A stretch of DNA of 64,000 nucleotides from Corynebacterium sp. zg-331. Lineage in GTDB: Bacteria > Actinomycetota > Actinomycetes > Mycobacteriales > Mycobacteriaceae. The notes under the pieces are model-generated. The model had not been told where the DNA came from, ran no database searches, and saw nothing but the letters and a program-made list of their open reading frames with translations. Of this stretch, positions 25,017 through 34,382 are shown in pieces; the stretch's first letter is position 1; each line of letters begins with the position of its first letter. Location: positions 216,610 to 280,609 of the forward strand of contig NZ_JACMYD010000002.1 of the NCBI RefSeq assembly GCF_014267345.1, in the 5' to 3' direction. A program made the translations under genes and the position numbers.

Positions 25017-26162
25017 CTAAAGAACGCCCGCCGAGGCCCGCAGCCGCTCCTCCGTCAACCGTCCGTCCGCCACGGCGGCCACCACCTTGTCGATGGCCTC
25101 TCCCACCGCCTCGCCCGAGGACCACAGGGCGCGATCCGCCCCGGCCACCACGGCCTGCGCCACGGCCTCGGCGGTGGACAGGCGCTCGGTGATAGCGCGC
25201 ATCCCGGAGAGGTCGTCAGTGTAGACGGTACCGCCAAAGGGCACGCCCTGCGGGTAGGCGCCGCTGCGCAGCAGACCGTACACGGCGGGATCGATGCTCG
25301 ACGGCACATCCCCCGAGCTCAACCCCGGCACCACCAGGTGGCCCACCATCACCCCGGCGCCCCGGGAATCCGCCAGAGCCGGGCCGTAGCCGCGCAGGTC
25401 GAGATGGCTCAGCCGCTCGATCGGCGGGGTCACCGCCGCTCCCTTATGCGTATCGCCGCTGGCCGCCCCGTGACCGGGGAAATGCTTGAACACCGGCTTG
25501 ACCCCGGCGGCGTGCAGGCCGCGGGCGAAGGCGGCCGCGTACTGCGCGGCACACTGCGGCTCGGTGCCAAAGGAGCGGTCCCCCACGACCTCCAGCCCCG
25601 CGCTATCCACGTCCAGCACCGGGGCGAAGTCGATGGTGATCCCGCGCTCGCGCAGGCTGCGGCCCATGCGGAGCGCCAGGTCCTCGGTCTCCTGGGGGCT
25701 CATCGTGTCCGCCATCTCCCGCGGGGAGGGAAACTCGCCCAGCACCGAGGAATGGCGCTGGACCCGACCCCCCTCGAAATCAATGGAGACGCTGAAATCG
25801 CGCCCCACCGCCTCGCGCAGGGCCGCGATGTCCCGCCCGGGCTCCGTGAGGATCGCCGGATCGGCCCAGCTGGTGATGAAGATGCCGCCCACGCCCTGGC
25901 GCAGCTTGACCAGGGCGTCGTCGTAATCCGTCACGCCCACCACCATGAGGGAGGCAGCCAGCGCGCGCAGCTCCTCCGGGGTGGTCTTCGTCGGCGGCGC
26001 CTCGAGGGAGGAGGCCGGCGCGGTAGTCATCGGGGAGGCCGCCGAGGAGGCGGGGGGATCGGCCGGGGCGTCTCCCGGGCCAGCACACCCCGCCGCGAGG
26101 GCCGCGGTGAGGGCCACGACCACCGCGCCACTGTGAAAAAACCGCATGCTCCTCCTCGACAT
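25017..26162 (-). CDS. Glycoside hydrolase family 3 lipoprotein (beta-N-acetylhexosaminidase-like)
   Basis: 381 aa. A lipoprotein signal peptide ends in the lipobox LAAGC (cysteine near residue 26), followed by a Pro/Ser/Ala-rich spacer. The GH3 N-terminal domain has VSIDFEGGRVQRH and the NagZ-type loop KHFPGHGAASGDTHKG with the catalytic Asp-His pair. It should cleave N-acetylglucosamine-muramic acid bonds of wall fragments, like mycobacterial LpqI. No second GH3 domain is present, as in NagZ. Confidence 0.88.
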   Translation of the reverse strand: MSRRSMRFFHSGAVVVALTAALAAGCAGPGDAPADPPASSAASPMTTAPASSLEAPPTKTTPEELRALAASLMVVGVTDYDDALVKLRQGVGGIFITSWADPAILTEPGRDIAALREAVGRDFSVSIDFEGGRVQRHSSVLGEFPSPREMADTMSPQETEDLALRMGRSLRERGITIDFAPVLDVDSAGLEVVGDRSFGTEPQCAAQYAAAFARGLHAAGVKPVFKHFPGHGAASGDTHKGAAVTPPIERLSHLDLRGYGPALADSRGAGVMVGHLVVPGLSSGDVPSSIDPAVYGLLRSGAYPQGVPFGGTVYTDDLSGMRAITERLSTAEAVAQAVVAGADRALWSSGEAVGEAIDKVVAAVADGRLTEERLRASAGVL

Positions 26163-26273
26163 ACATCCCGGATACCCAGGTTATCGGATACCCGCGCGGG
26201 GCCCTCGGGGTGCCCCCACCGTCGGGGCGCGACCCCGGGGAATCCTCCCGGCAACCTGCTAGGCTGTGTGCTC

Positions 26274-26471
26274 ATGGCACGAGCATCCGATTCCCTGCCG
26301 CGGCGCACCCTGGGGCCCGCCGTGGCCAGCGTGGTCGTGGGCATTGCCCTGGGGGTCATCGCCATCCTCGGCATTTCCTCGTTGAGTCAGCAGAACGCGG
26401 TTCCCGCCGGGGGCACGCCCAACGCGGAAGATTCCCTGCTCGGCGGCCCGGAATATGGTTCCCGCACTTAG
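26274..26471 (+). CDS. DUF2613 small membrane protein
   Basis: 65 aa. One transmembrane helix (about residues 15-36, AVASVVVGIALGVIAILG) is followed by the short DUF2613 tail with NAVPAG and LLGGPEYGSR. DUF2613 genes typically precede aftD in corynebacteria. TAGGCT at 26260-26265 lies 8 nt before the ATG with no ribosome binding site, indicating a leaderless message. Its last 17 nt overlap the aftD start, so the two are translated together. Confidence 0.85.
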   Translation: MARASDSLPRRTLGPAVASVVVGIALGVIAILGISSLSQQNAVPAGGTPNAEDSLLGGPEYGSRT

Positions 26472-29400
26472 CCGACGCGCCCCGACCCCCCGCTGGGGTC
26501 ACGCCTGGGGGTGGGGCGTGCTCGCCCTAGTGGTTCTCCTTCAACCGTGGGGACGGGTGGCGGCCGACACCAAGCACGACCTCACGGCTAACCCGTGGGG
26601 CTTCCTGCGCGGCGCGCTGCACTCCTACTCGGATGTCTTTCCCCTGGGGCAAGCGCAGAATCAGGCCTACGGCTACCTGTTTCCCCAGGGTCTTTTCTTT
26701 GCGCTGGCCGAGCCGCTGCCGGATTGGGTAGCGCAGCGCCTGTGGTGGCTGATCATGATGGGGGTGGGCTTTTCCGGCGCCCTGGTGCTGCTGCGCCGTC
26801 TTCACCTCTCGGCCGGCGTGGGCACCCCGGCGAGCAGGTGGGGCGCCGCGCTGCTTTTTGCGCTCAGCCCCCGAACGCTGAGCACGCTAACGGCCATCTC
26901 CTCGGAAACCTGGCCGGTCATGCTGGCCCCGTGGATCGCGGCGGCCTTCGTGGGGGTGCTCGATCGCCGGGCGGTGGCGGCAGGGGTGCTGCCGGTGGCG
27001 GCCCTGGGGGCGGTCAATGCCACCGCCACGCTGGCCGCCTGCACGCCGGCGGGAGTGATACTGCTGTGGCGGTGCCGACGCCGCGACGCGGGCGCGGTAC
27101 GGGTGCTGGCCTGGTGGGTGGCGGGCTGCGCCCTGGTCAGCCTGTGGTGGATCGTTCCCCTGGCGGTGCTGGGGCGCTACGCGCCGCCATTTATGGACTT
27201 CATCGAATCCGCCTTCGTGACCACCCGGTGGCTCAATCCCGCCGAGGTGCTGCGCGGCGCCACCAGCTGGGTCCCCTTTGCCAGCGCGGAGCGCACCGCG
27301 GGCTACCTCGTAGTCACCGAGCCGGTCGTGGTGCTGAGCACCCTGGCGGTGGCGGCGCTGGGGCTGATCGGGCTGCGCCGCGCCCCCCACCGGGACCCGT
27401 GGCTGGTCATGCTGCTGTGCGGCGTGGCGATCCTGGGCGCGGGCTGGTCGGCGGGCGCCCCCTGGGCCGCGCAGTATCAGGCGTTCCTGGACGGCGCGGG
27501 GGCAGCGCTGCGCAATCTGCACAAGTTCGACCCCCTGGTGCGGTTGCCGCTGGTGGTGGGCCTGGCCGCGCTGGGCAGTGCGCCGCGCGGCGGCCGAAGC
27601 AGGAGCGCGATCGCGCTGGTGGCGGCGGTGGCGTCGATCAGCGTGGCCCCGGCGTGGAGCGCCCGGCTGCTGCCGCAGGGGACCTTCGAGCAGGTGCCGC
27701 AGGAGTGGCGCGAGGCTACGGAGTTTATCAACGCTCACGCCGCCGATACCCGCACGCTGATCCTCCCGGAGGCCGCCTTCGCCCGGCAGGAATGGGGCTG
27801 GACCCGCGACGAGCCGGCCCAGCCGCTGCTCTCCGTGCCGTGGGTGGTGCGCGACGCGATCCCCCTGGTCGATCCCGAGGCCATTCGCGGCCTCGACGGC
27901 CTGCTCGCGGTGCTGCACGACGACCCCCTGGCCGCCCGCACCACCCTGCACCGCATGGGGATAGGCGCGCTGCTGGTGCGCCACGACCTCGACGAGGTCG
28001 CCGACCCCGGCGCGGACATCGCGGTGCCGGAGGAGCTGGGCGAGGTGCACCGCTTCGGCGCGATCGAGGCGGTGCTGCTGCCCACCCAACCCGACATGCG
28101 CGTGATAGAGGGCGCGCCTGTGCGCGTGGCGGGCGGCGGGGAATCGCTGGCGCTGCTGGATGCCCTGGGCACGGCAGCCTCCTACGAGCTGGTGGCGGAT
28201 CACGCCCAGGTGGTCACGGATACCCCCATGCTGATCGCCCGCAACTACGGCGCCCTCCACGGGGCCCAGTCCGCGCCCCTGGCCGAGCCTCGGGAGGGGG
28301 CCGACGTGCGCAACAGGGTGCCGGATTACCCCAGCGCCGGGCCGCTGACCTCGGTGGCGCAGCGCGGTGGGCGGGTCCAGGCGTCCTCCTCCGCCTCCGA
28401 CGCCACCAGCTTCGGCGGCGCGGATCCGGCGCGCTCCCCCACCGCCGCGGTGGACGGGGAACAGCGGACCGCCTGGTATCCGGCCCCCGGCCCCGCCCGC
28501 GGCCAATGGCTGGAGGTGATCCCGGACTCCCCGGTCACGAAGGTCACCGTCACTACCACCGAGGACGCCACGCTGCGCGTGAACTCGCAGGAGGTGCGCA
28601 CCCGCGCCGGCGAACCCTCCACGGTGCGGTGGGACGCCCCGGCCTCGGCGGTGCGCCTCACGCTGGGCTCGATCACGGGAATCGCGGAGGTGCTACTGCC
28701 CGAACACCCGGTGGAGCGCGTGGTCACCGTGCCCGATACCTCCCCGGAGGTGGAGCAGTTCGTGTTCCAGCGGCTCGCGGTGGACACCGGCGTGCTCCTC
28801 CGCGAGTTCACCGCGCCCAGGAACATGCGGGTGCGCATCGAGTCCCCCACCGACCAGCCGGTGCGCATCGACGGCACCGAGCACGCCCCCGGCGAGACGG
28901 TCGCGCTGGCCGCCGGCACGCACCGAGTGCGCAGCCCGGCGATGTGGGTGCGCCTGAGCGAGAACCAACCGGCCTCCCCGCTGAGCCGGGACGTCCGCGA
29001 CCGCATCGACCCTACCGGCGCGGAGCGGCTGGTGGTGACCAACCGGGCGGCCAACCCCGGGCTGCGCATGACCGTGGGCGGGGTGTCCCTCACCCCCCGC
29101 ACGGTGGAGGCCGGGGTACAGGCGTTCGTGCTGCCCGCCGGGGTGGGCGGCGCGATCGACATGGGCTTTGCCGGCGAGCGCGCCTACCGGGTGGGCCTGA
29201 TCGGCGGGCTGATCCTCGCGGCGCTCACCGCGCTGTGGGCGGTGGGCGTGACCGTCCGCCGCGGCGCCCCCACTCCCACTACCGGGGAAAACCGGACCCA
29301 GGGGCGAGGGGCGTGGCTGCCCTGCCTGGCTGTGTGCGGCCTGCTCGGCGGGCTACCGGGGGTGGGCACGGCGGTGGCCTCCTGGCTGGTGCTGCGGTGG

Positions 29401-29640
29401 AGCACCTGGCGACCCGGCTGGTTCATCGCCGCCACCCTGGGCATCGCGGGGGCGTGGCTGGCCCGCGCCCCCTGGCCCAGCGTCGACTATGCCGGGGATT
29501 CGCCGTTCCTAGGGTTATGCGTGCTCGCGGCCCTGGGGGCGGCGTGCGCGCCACCGGCTCAGGATCGCCCGGCGCGCGGGTACCTCCACCCACTCGTAGC
29601 TCGCCGCCGCCACCACGGTGCTCAACGGGAGCGCGGCTAG
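26455..29640 (+). CDS. aftD: Alpha-(1->3)-arabinofuranosyltransferase AftD
   Basis: 1061 aa. A GT-C membrane domain with about a dozen helices occupies roughly residues 1-390 and contains LRNLHKFDPLVRLP near residue 352. A long extracytoplasmic part follows with carbohydrate-binding-like modules (the F5/8-like stretch ATSFGGADPARSPTAAVDG), and helices return near residues 915-1030. AftD adds arabinofuranose branches to arabinogalactan and lipoarabinomannan from decaprenyl-phospho-arabinose. The ATG overlaps DUF2613. The last 126 nt run antisense into the end of the tmaT gene, and the final 40 or so residues are unlike the family, so the C-terminus may have been extended. Confidence 0.9.
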   Translation: MVPALSRRAPTPRWGHAWGWGVLALVVLLQPWGRVAADTKHDLTANPWGFLRGALHSYSDVFPLGQAQNQAYGYLFPQGLFFALAEPLPDWVAQRLWWLIMMGVGFSGALVLLRRLHLSAGVGTPASRWGAALLFALSPRTLSTLTAISSETWPVMLAPWIAAAFVGVLDRRAVAAGVLPVAALGAVNATATLAACTPAGVILLWRCRRRDAGAVRVLAWWVAGCALVSLWWIVPLAVLGRYAPPFMDFIESAFVTTRWLNPAEVLRGATSWVPFASAERTAGYLVVTEPVVVLSTLAVAALGLIGLRRAPHRDPWLVMLLCGVAILGAGWSAGAPWAAQYQAFLDGAGAALRNLHKFDPLVRLPLVVGLAALGSAPRGGRSRSAIALVAAVASISVAPAWSARLLPQGTFEQVPQEWREATEFINAHAADTRTLILPEAAFARQEWGWTRDEPAQPLLSVPWVVRDAIPLVDPEAIRGLDGLLAVLHDDPLAARTTLHRMGIGALLVRHDLDEVADPGADIAVPEELGEVHRFGAIEAVLLPTQPDMRVIEGAPVRVAGGGESLALLDALGTAASYELVADHAQVVTDTPMLIARNYGALHGAQSAPLAEPREGADVRNRVPDYPSAGPLTSVAQRGGRVQASSSASDATSFGGADPARSPTAAVDGEQRTAWYPAPGPARGQWLEVIPDSPVTKVTVTTTEDATLRVNSQEVRTRAGEPSTVRWDAPASAVRLTLGSITGIAEVLLPEHPVERVVTVPDTSPEVEQFVFQRLAVDTGVLLREFTAPRNMRVRIESPTDQPVRIDGTEHAPGETVALAAGTHRVRSPAMWVRLSENQPASPLSRDVRDRIDPTGAERLVVTNRAANPGLRMTVGGVSLTPRTVEAGVQAFVLPAGVGGAIDMGFAGERAYRVGLIGGLILAALTALWAVGVTVRRGAPTPTTGENRTQGRGAWLPCLAVCGLLGGLPGVGTAVASWLVLRWSTWRPGWFIAATLGIAGAWLARAPWPSVDYAGDSPFLGLCVLAALGAACAPPAQDRPARGYLHPLVARRRHHGAQRERG

Positions 29641-30690
29641 GGCCACCACCGCGCTGTGGGCGAGGTTGCCGCTGAACAGGGGAATGCCCAGGGCAGGGAA
29701 CACCACCGCGAGCACCACCACGTGCCACAGGAATATCGAGTACGACCAGCGTCCCAGGGCGCGCGCGGCGGGGTGCGCCAGCGCGTCGCGGGGACGAGGC
29801 GCCAGGGCATAGGGCCACACGACCGCCGCCGCGAAGGCCGCGCCGGCGACGATCCGCAGGTTAAACTGCCCCGGGCTGGGGTGGGTGAGGCCCAGGGGCC
29901 CAAACCATTCCTGGCCCGCCACCCAGGCCAGCCCCAGGGCCAGGGCCCACCACAGCCACCGCCGGTGCAGGAGCCGGACGAGGAGGCGGGAGCGACGCAC
30001 CAGGGGTTCCGCCTCGGCGGCCACCAGGCCCACGGCAAACCAGCTGGCGTAGGCCGGCGGCCAGATCTGCATATTCGGCCAACCGTTGCCTGGGGTGGCC
30101 GCCACCGGAGGCCACCACGGCCACCCCAGGCTGGCGGCCGCACCCAGCGCGATGAGCGCCACCCTCACCCGGCGCGAGGGCAACGCACCCACCGTGAGCG
30201 CCAACAGCGGCAGCACCAGGTAAAAGGCCACCTCCACGCACAGGGACCACAGGTGCGTCAGCCCCCCCACCAAGCCGTGGGGGAGATAAATCTGGGTGAA
30301 GGTCAGCTGCGCGAGCGCCGCGGCGGGCTGGGTGCCAAAGGCCTCGGGCGCAAAGAGCAGCACCGCTAGCACGCAGACCGCGTAGGCCGGAACGATGCGG
30401 GCGAAGCGATGGAGGTAGTAGGCGCCCACGCGGCGATCATCGCGGTGGCGGCGCCACAGCAGGAAGGCGGAGAGCGCAAAGAACACGGCCACGAAAAAAT
30501 CGAGGCGCGCGGTGAGGGCGCCGAGGGTTCCGGCGGGGTCGAGACCAGTGTGGAAGGCCACGTGGGTGAGCAGCACGCCGTAGGCCGCCACGGCGCGCAG
30601 CCCCTCCAGGGAGGGCAGAAAGCCGGTTGCGTAGGATGAATCCGGTACCCGTCGGGCCGCGGCTACCCTGGCTTTCGGCGGCGTCGTCAC
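29515..30690 (-). CDS. tmaT: Membrane acyltransferase of the TmaT type (acetylates trehalose monomycolate)
   Basis: 391-aa acyltransferase-3 family protein with about ten transmembrane helices. Motifs are FLPSLEGLRAVAAYGVLLTH with the catalytic histidine, FFVAVFFALSAFLLWRRH, RFARIVPAYAVC and WSLCVEVAFYLVLPLL. Position beside aftD and the mtrP cluster matches NCgl2759 (TmaT), which acetylates trehalose monomycolate before MmpL export; this identification rests on synteny and family. GTG 30690 was chosen because the longer frame is antisense to the divergent gene. Only 27 nt separate the two starts. Confidence 0.78.
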   Translation of the reverse strand: MTTPPKARVAAARRVPDSSYATGFLPSLEGLRAVAAYGVLLTHVAFHTGLDPAGTLGALTARLDFFVAVFFALSAFLLWRRHRDDRRVGAYYLHRFARIVPAYAVCVLAVLLFAPEAFGTQPAAALAQLTFTQIYLPHGLVGGLTHLWSLCVEVAFYLVLPLLALTVGALPSRRVRVALIALGAAASLGWPWWPPVAATPGNGWPNMQIWPPAYASWFAVGLVAAEAEPLVRRSRLLVRLLHRRWLWWALALGLAWVAGQEWFGPLGLTHPSPGQFNLRIVAGAAFAAAVVWPYALAPRPRDALAHPAARALGRWSYSIFLWHVVVLAVVFPALGIPLFSGNLAHSAVVALAALPLSTVVAAASYEWVEVPARRAILSRWRARRPQGREHA

Positions 30691-30717
30691 CGCTCCCACC
30701 CTAGTGGAAGGATCATC

Positions 30718-31761
30718 GTGACTGGTACCCGCAGGTGGTTGATTGCCCTGGTCATCGCGGCCGTCGCGCTCACGCTCAGCGGCGACGTCCTCCCGCGCGC
30801 GATACTGGGCTCGATGAAGAAGCTCGACGTGGGGACCACCGTGTCCGTGCGCACCGAACCCGCCACCGCCAGCGTCCTCGACGTGGCAGCCTGGCGGCGG
30901 CGCGGCCCGCAGGACTGCGCGGAGCTGCGCTGCTACCAGACCACCGCGCCCCTCCAGGAGACCTCCGAGATCAGCGTGCTTCCCGGGGACGATAAGAAGG
31001 AGGCGGTGATCCAGGCCCACACCGCCCTGGGGCGGATGCAGTGGCACGACTCGGTGCGGGTGGCGCGCCACTCCGCCTTCCCGGTCTCGGGGGACAGCGG
31101 CGCGCTGAGCGCGCAGGGCTCGCTGGCCGGGGTACTCACCGGGGGGGAGAGCGGGCCGCTGGGCCGCGACGGGCTGCACTATCGCTTCCCCTCCACCACG
31201 GAGCAAAAGTCCTACCCCTTCTTCGACCCGTGGAGCCTGCGCTCCGCGCCCATCGACTACGTGGATAAAACAGAACACTATTTTCTCTTTCACCAGGACG
31301 TCGCCCCCGTTGCGCTCGGCCCGAACTCCCCCACGCTGCTGCACGCCGAACCGCTCAGCGGCCCGGCCAGCTCCTTCTATTCGGCCGAGGAGCTCACCAC
31401 CCTGGGGCTGCGCGCCGCGGACCCGATCACGCTCAATCCCTTCTACGCCGCCAGCCGCACGCTCACGGTGGAACCGGCCTCCGGGCGAATCATTCAGGAG
31501 CACGAGCACCGGGTAGTGATCCTTGCCGCCACGGAGGAGGAGGCCCAGCAGGCCGCCGCCGAGGAACCCTCGGGCAGGGTGCTCTATCGCGCCGACACCC
31601 GCTGGGACGCGGACACCGTGGCCGCCCACGCGCGGGCCGCCGATCGGGTGGTGGCAACCCAGCAACGCATGGCCGTGCTGGCCTGGGTATCCAAGACCCT
31701 GCGCCTGCTGATCGTCCTCGCCTTCCTCCTCGTGCTGGCCCGGGCCCGGCGTGCGCACTAA
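30718..31761 (+). CDS. DUF3068 membrane-anchored protein
   Basis: 347 aa. One helix at the N-terminus (residues 5-25), a large extracytoplasmic beta-rich domain and a second helix near residues 320-338 form the DUF3068 layout. Conserved stretches are YRFPSTTEQKSYPFFDP and LTVEPASGRIIQEHEH. GTG 30718 follows GGAAGGA. DUF3068 proteins accompany envelope biogenesis genes in mycolate bacteria, and their function is not known. The stop overlaps the next gene's start by 11 nt. Confidence 0.85.
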   Translation: MTGTRRWLIALVIAAVALTLSGDVLPRAILGSMKKLDVGTTVSVRTEPATASVLDVAAWRRRGPQDCAELRCYQTTAPLQETSEISVLPGDDKKEAVIQAHTALGRMQWHDSVRVARHSAFPVSGDSGALSAQGSLAGVLTGGESGPLGRDGLHYRFPSTTEQKSYPFFDPWSLRSAPIDYVDKTEHYFLFHQDVAPVALGPNSPTLLHAEPLSGPASSFYSAEELTTLGLRAADPITLNPFYAASRTLTVEPASGRIIQEHEHRVVILAATEEEAQQAAAEEPSGRVLYRADTRWDADTVAAHARAADRVVATQQRMAVLAWVSKTLRLLIVLAFLLVLARARRAH

Positions 31762-33256
31762 AACCACGGGGTCGGCCCTGCCCACCGTCCTGCTGAGCGC
31801 CTGGGCGACGCTGCTGGTGGGGCTGGTGACCCTGCCCCTGTTTCATCCCGGCGCGCTCGCGCTGCGGGACATGATGGTGCTCGACCACCCGGCGCTGAGC
31901 CTCAACGCCCTGGGCTGGGGGGATCTCCCGGCGCGCGGGGCGCCCCAGGAGGGCATCCTCGCCCTTGCCGGGACCGTACTGCCCGCCTCGTGGCTGGTGC
32001 GGGCGGGCATGGCCGCGGCGGCGATCGGCGCCGCGGCGGGCAGCTGCCTGCTGGCGCTCCACCTGCGCGCCGGGCGGTGGGGCTGCGCGGCGGCCCTCGC
32101 GCTGGGGGTGGCCAACCCGGCCATCATCGAGCGCCTGCTGCAGGGGCAGTGGTCGCTGGTCCTCTGCGGCTGGCTGTTGCCGCTGATCGCCTGGGCCGGG
32201 TTGGGCGGTCGCCCCCGCGCCCAATGGGCGGCGATGTGGGGGGCCTCGCTCAGCCCCACCGGGGGCATGCTCGCCCTGCTCACTGCCCTGACCACCGCCC
32301 AGAAGCGGCGCTGGGCCACGACGCTGATTGGGGTGGTGCTGTGCGCGCCGTGGTGGGTTCCCGGCCTGCTCGCCGGGGCGGATACCACCTCCACCACCCG
32401 CGCGGTGGCGGCGTTTGCCCCCCGCGCCGAGGCCTTCGCCGGTACCCCCGGCACGCTGCTCGGCCTGGGCGGGATCTGGAACGCCGCGGCCGCCCCACCC
32501 TCGCGCGAGGCCGGGGCCGCGCTCGCCGGGGTGGCGCTGTTCTTCCTGCTGTGCGCCGGGTGGCGGCGCTGCCCGCGTGGGCTGCTCGTACTCGGCGCCC
32601 TGGGCCTGGGGGTGGCGCTGGCGGCGTGGGCGCTGCCCTCGGCGATGGGCATGGCCGTGGGCGGTGTTCCGGGCGGGGGGCTGCTGCGGGATGCCCACAA
32701 GTTCGTGCTGCTCGCCGCGCCCGGCTACATCGCCCTGGCCGCCGCGCTGCGCCCCGGTCCCGCCGCCGGGGCGTTCCTGCTCTGTGCTCTGCAGCTCATC
32801 GACGCCCCCGTGGCCCTCGGCGCGCTGCGCCCGCTGCCCCCGGAGGCCCTTCCGGTGCCCCCGGCCGCCATGCGCGCGGCGCAGCACCAGGCGGCCGGGC
32901 GGACGGCGCTCGTGGTGGGGGAGCACTCCGGGGCCCTGGTCAGCGCGGGCGGGCGCGTCTTGGTCAATCCCTGGTGGAAGGCGCTGGCCGCCGTGGAGCC
33001 GGGCAGCCTCAGCGTGGACGGCGTGGAGGTCGATCCCCCCTCCCCGCGCTGGGTAGCCGCCACGGCGGCCTGGCGCTCCGGCGACCTGCCCGAGCTGGAA
33101 AGCCTGGGGGTGGGGCTGGTGGTGGACGGCGCCACCGGCACCGTCCTCGCGGAGACCCCCGCCCCAGCACCGACGCGCACCCGCGGGCTCGCCCTGCTGG
33201 GGGCGTGGTTGGCGGTGGTGCCCCTGGCGCTGCTGCTTAGTCGGCGGCGGAAGTGA
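31751..33256 (+). CDS. Polytopic membrane protein resembling GT-C glycosyltransferases
   Basis: 501 aa with about ten hydrophobic segments and a soluble C-terminal domain (residues about 370-480). I know no named homologue, but GGGLLRDAHKF near residues 308-317 resembles LRNLHKF in AftD, and its position in the arabinan/mycolate block suggests a lipid-linked sugar transferase. GTG 31751 overlaps the DUF3068 gene. The 3' end overlaps the convergent GT4 gene by 20 nt. Confidence 0.65.
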   Translation: MRTKTTGSALPTVLLSAWATLLVGLVTLPLFHPGALALRDMMVLDHPALSLNALGWGDLPARGAPQEGILALAGTVLPASWLVRAGMAAAAIGAAAGSCLLALHLRAGRWGCAAALALGVANPAIIERLLQGQWSLVLCGWLLPLIAWAGLGGRPRAQWAAMWGASLSPTGGMLALLTALTTAQKRRWATTLIGVVLCAPWWVPGLLAGADTTSTTRAVAAFAPRAEAFAGTPGTLLGLGGIWNAAAAPPSREAGAALAGVALFFLLCAGWRRCPRGLLVLGALGLGVALAAWALPSAMGMAVGGVPGGGLLRDAHKFVLLAAPGYIALAAALRPGPAAGAFLLCALQLIDAPVALGALRPLPPEALPVPPAAMRAAQHQAAGRTALVVGEHSGALVSAGGRVLVNPWWKALAAVEPGSLSVDGVEVDPPSPRWVAATAAWRSGDLPELESLGVGLVVDGATGTVLAETPAPAPTRTRGLALLGAWLAVVPLALLLSRRRK

Positions 33257-34355
33257 CGTCGCTCAGCAGCCGCTCGAAGCGCGCCCCGGCCTCCGCCCAG
33301 GAAAAGGCCGTGGCCTTGCGCCGCGCGGCCTGGCCCAGGCGGCGGCGGGCGGGGGCGTCGTCGAGCAGATCCCGCACGGCTGAGGTCAGCTGCGCCGGGG
33401 TATCCACCAGCAGACCGGTGCGGGCGTGATCGATGGAGTCCTGCAATCCCCCCGCGCTGCGGTACCCCACGGTGGGCACCCCGTGCTGCGCGGCCTCCAT
33501 CACCGCCAGGCCCCAGCCTTCCTTGCGCGAGAGCATCAGGTGCAGGGCCGCGCGGGCCAGCTGGGCGTGCTTGTAGTCCTCGGAGACCTGCCCGTGGAAC
33601 ACCACCGCCTCCCCCAGGCCCCGGCGGCGGGCATACTCCCGCAGCCGCGCGCCCCACCAGCCGCTGCCCAGCACATCCAGGACTACCCCGTGGCTGCGGT
33701 GCAGGGCTCCCGCCACGTCCATCGCGTGTTCGATCTGCTTGTGCGGCACGAGGCGGGAGAGGGTGACCAGGTGCGGGCGGCCGTCGGCCGCCAGGCGCGG
33801 CAGGTGCGCCGGGACGGGATCCACGCCGTTGCGGATCAGGTGAATGTCCTCGGCCCGCACCCCGAGCGCCACGAGCTCCTCGCGGCTGGGATCGGAGACC
33901 GTGACGTACTGGCTTCCCCGATACACCCGGGGGGCCACCGAGGACTCCAGCCACCAGCCCAGGCGGGCGATAGCGGGCCCGGCCACCGGCCACTGCTCCC
34001 GGTGGCAGTGGTGCGTGAGCAGCACCGTGGGTTTTCCCGCCACCGGGCGGGCAAAAAACGGAATGCCGTTTTGGGTATCCACCACCACATCCACCCCGCG
34101 CAGCGGCCCCCAACCCAACCGGCCCGCCAGCATGGCCAGCCAGGCGCGCGGATAGACCGTGTACTTGCCCCCGGCGCGGGAAAACACTACGCCGTCGCGG
34201 GTGCCGCGGGAGGGGGCGTCCGTGTACGAGGCGGTGCGAAAGACCACCTCGTGGCCGCGCGCGGCGAGGTAGGCGGCGACGTGTTCGAGGTAGCGCTCCG
34301 AACCCCCGCCCTGGGGATGATCCGTGTCGCGCCAGCACAGCAGGAGAATCTTCAT
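33237..34355 (-). CDS. GT4 family glycosyltransferase
   Basis: 372-aa cytosolic GT-B fold enzyme. N-terminal loop GGGSERYLEHVAAYLAARGHE, middle LVTLSRLVPHKQIEHAMD and the donor-binding KEGWGLAVMEAAQHGVPTVGY with the E(x7)E pattern are seen. It transfers an activated sugar to an unknown acceptor, likely a glycolipid given the neighbours. Next to it C. glutamicum also carries a glycosyltransferase in the tmaT-mtrP interval, as I recall. Length is normal and the ATG is well defined. Confidence 0.85.
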   Translation of the reverse strand: MKILLLCWRDTDHPQGGGSERYLEHVAAYLAARGHEVVFRTASYTDAPSRGTRDGVVFSRAGGKYTVYPRAWLAMLAGRLGWGPLRGVDVVVDTQNGIPFFARPVAGKPTVLLTHHCHREQWPVAGPAIARLGWWLESSVAPRVYRGSQYVTVSDPSREELVALGVRAEDIHLIRNGVDPVPAHLPRLAADGRPHLVTLSRLVPHKQIEHAMDVAGALHRSHGVVLDVLGSGWWGARLREYARRRGLGEAVVFHGQVSEDYKHAQLARAALHLMLSRKEGWGLAVMEAAQHGVPTVGYRSAGGLQDSIDHARTGLLVDTPAQLTSAVRDLLDDAPARRRLGQAARRKATAFSWAEAGARFERLLSDVTSAAD

Positions 34356-34382
34356 GGGTAGGTCAAAGCCTAGCGCAGGGGG

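Noticed and set aside
30691..31785. N-terminal extension of the tmaT frame to 31785
   Set aside because: It is antisense to the well-supported DUF3068 gene and has no transmembrane or family features.
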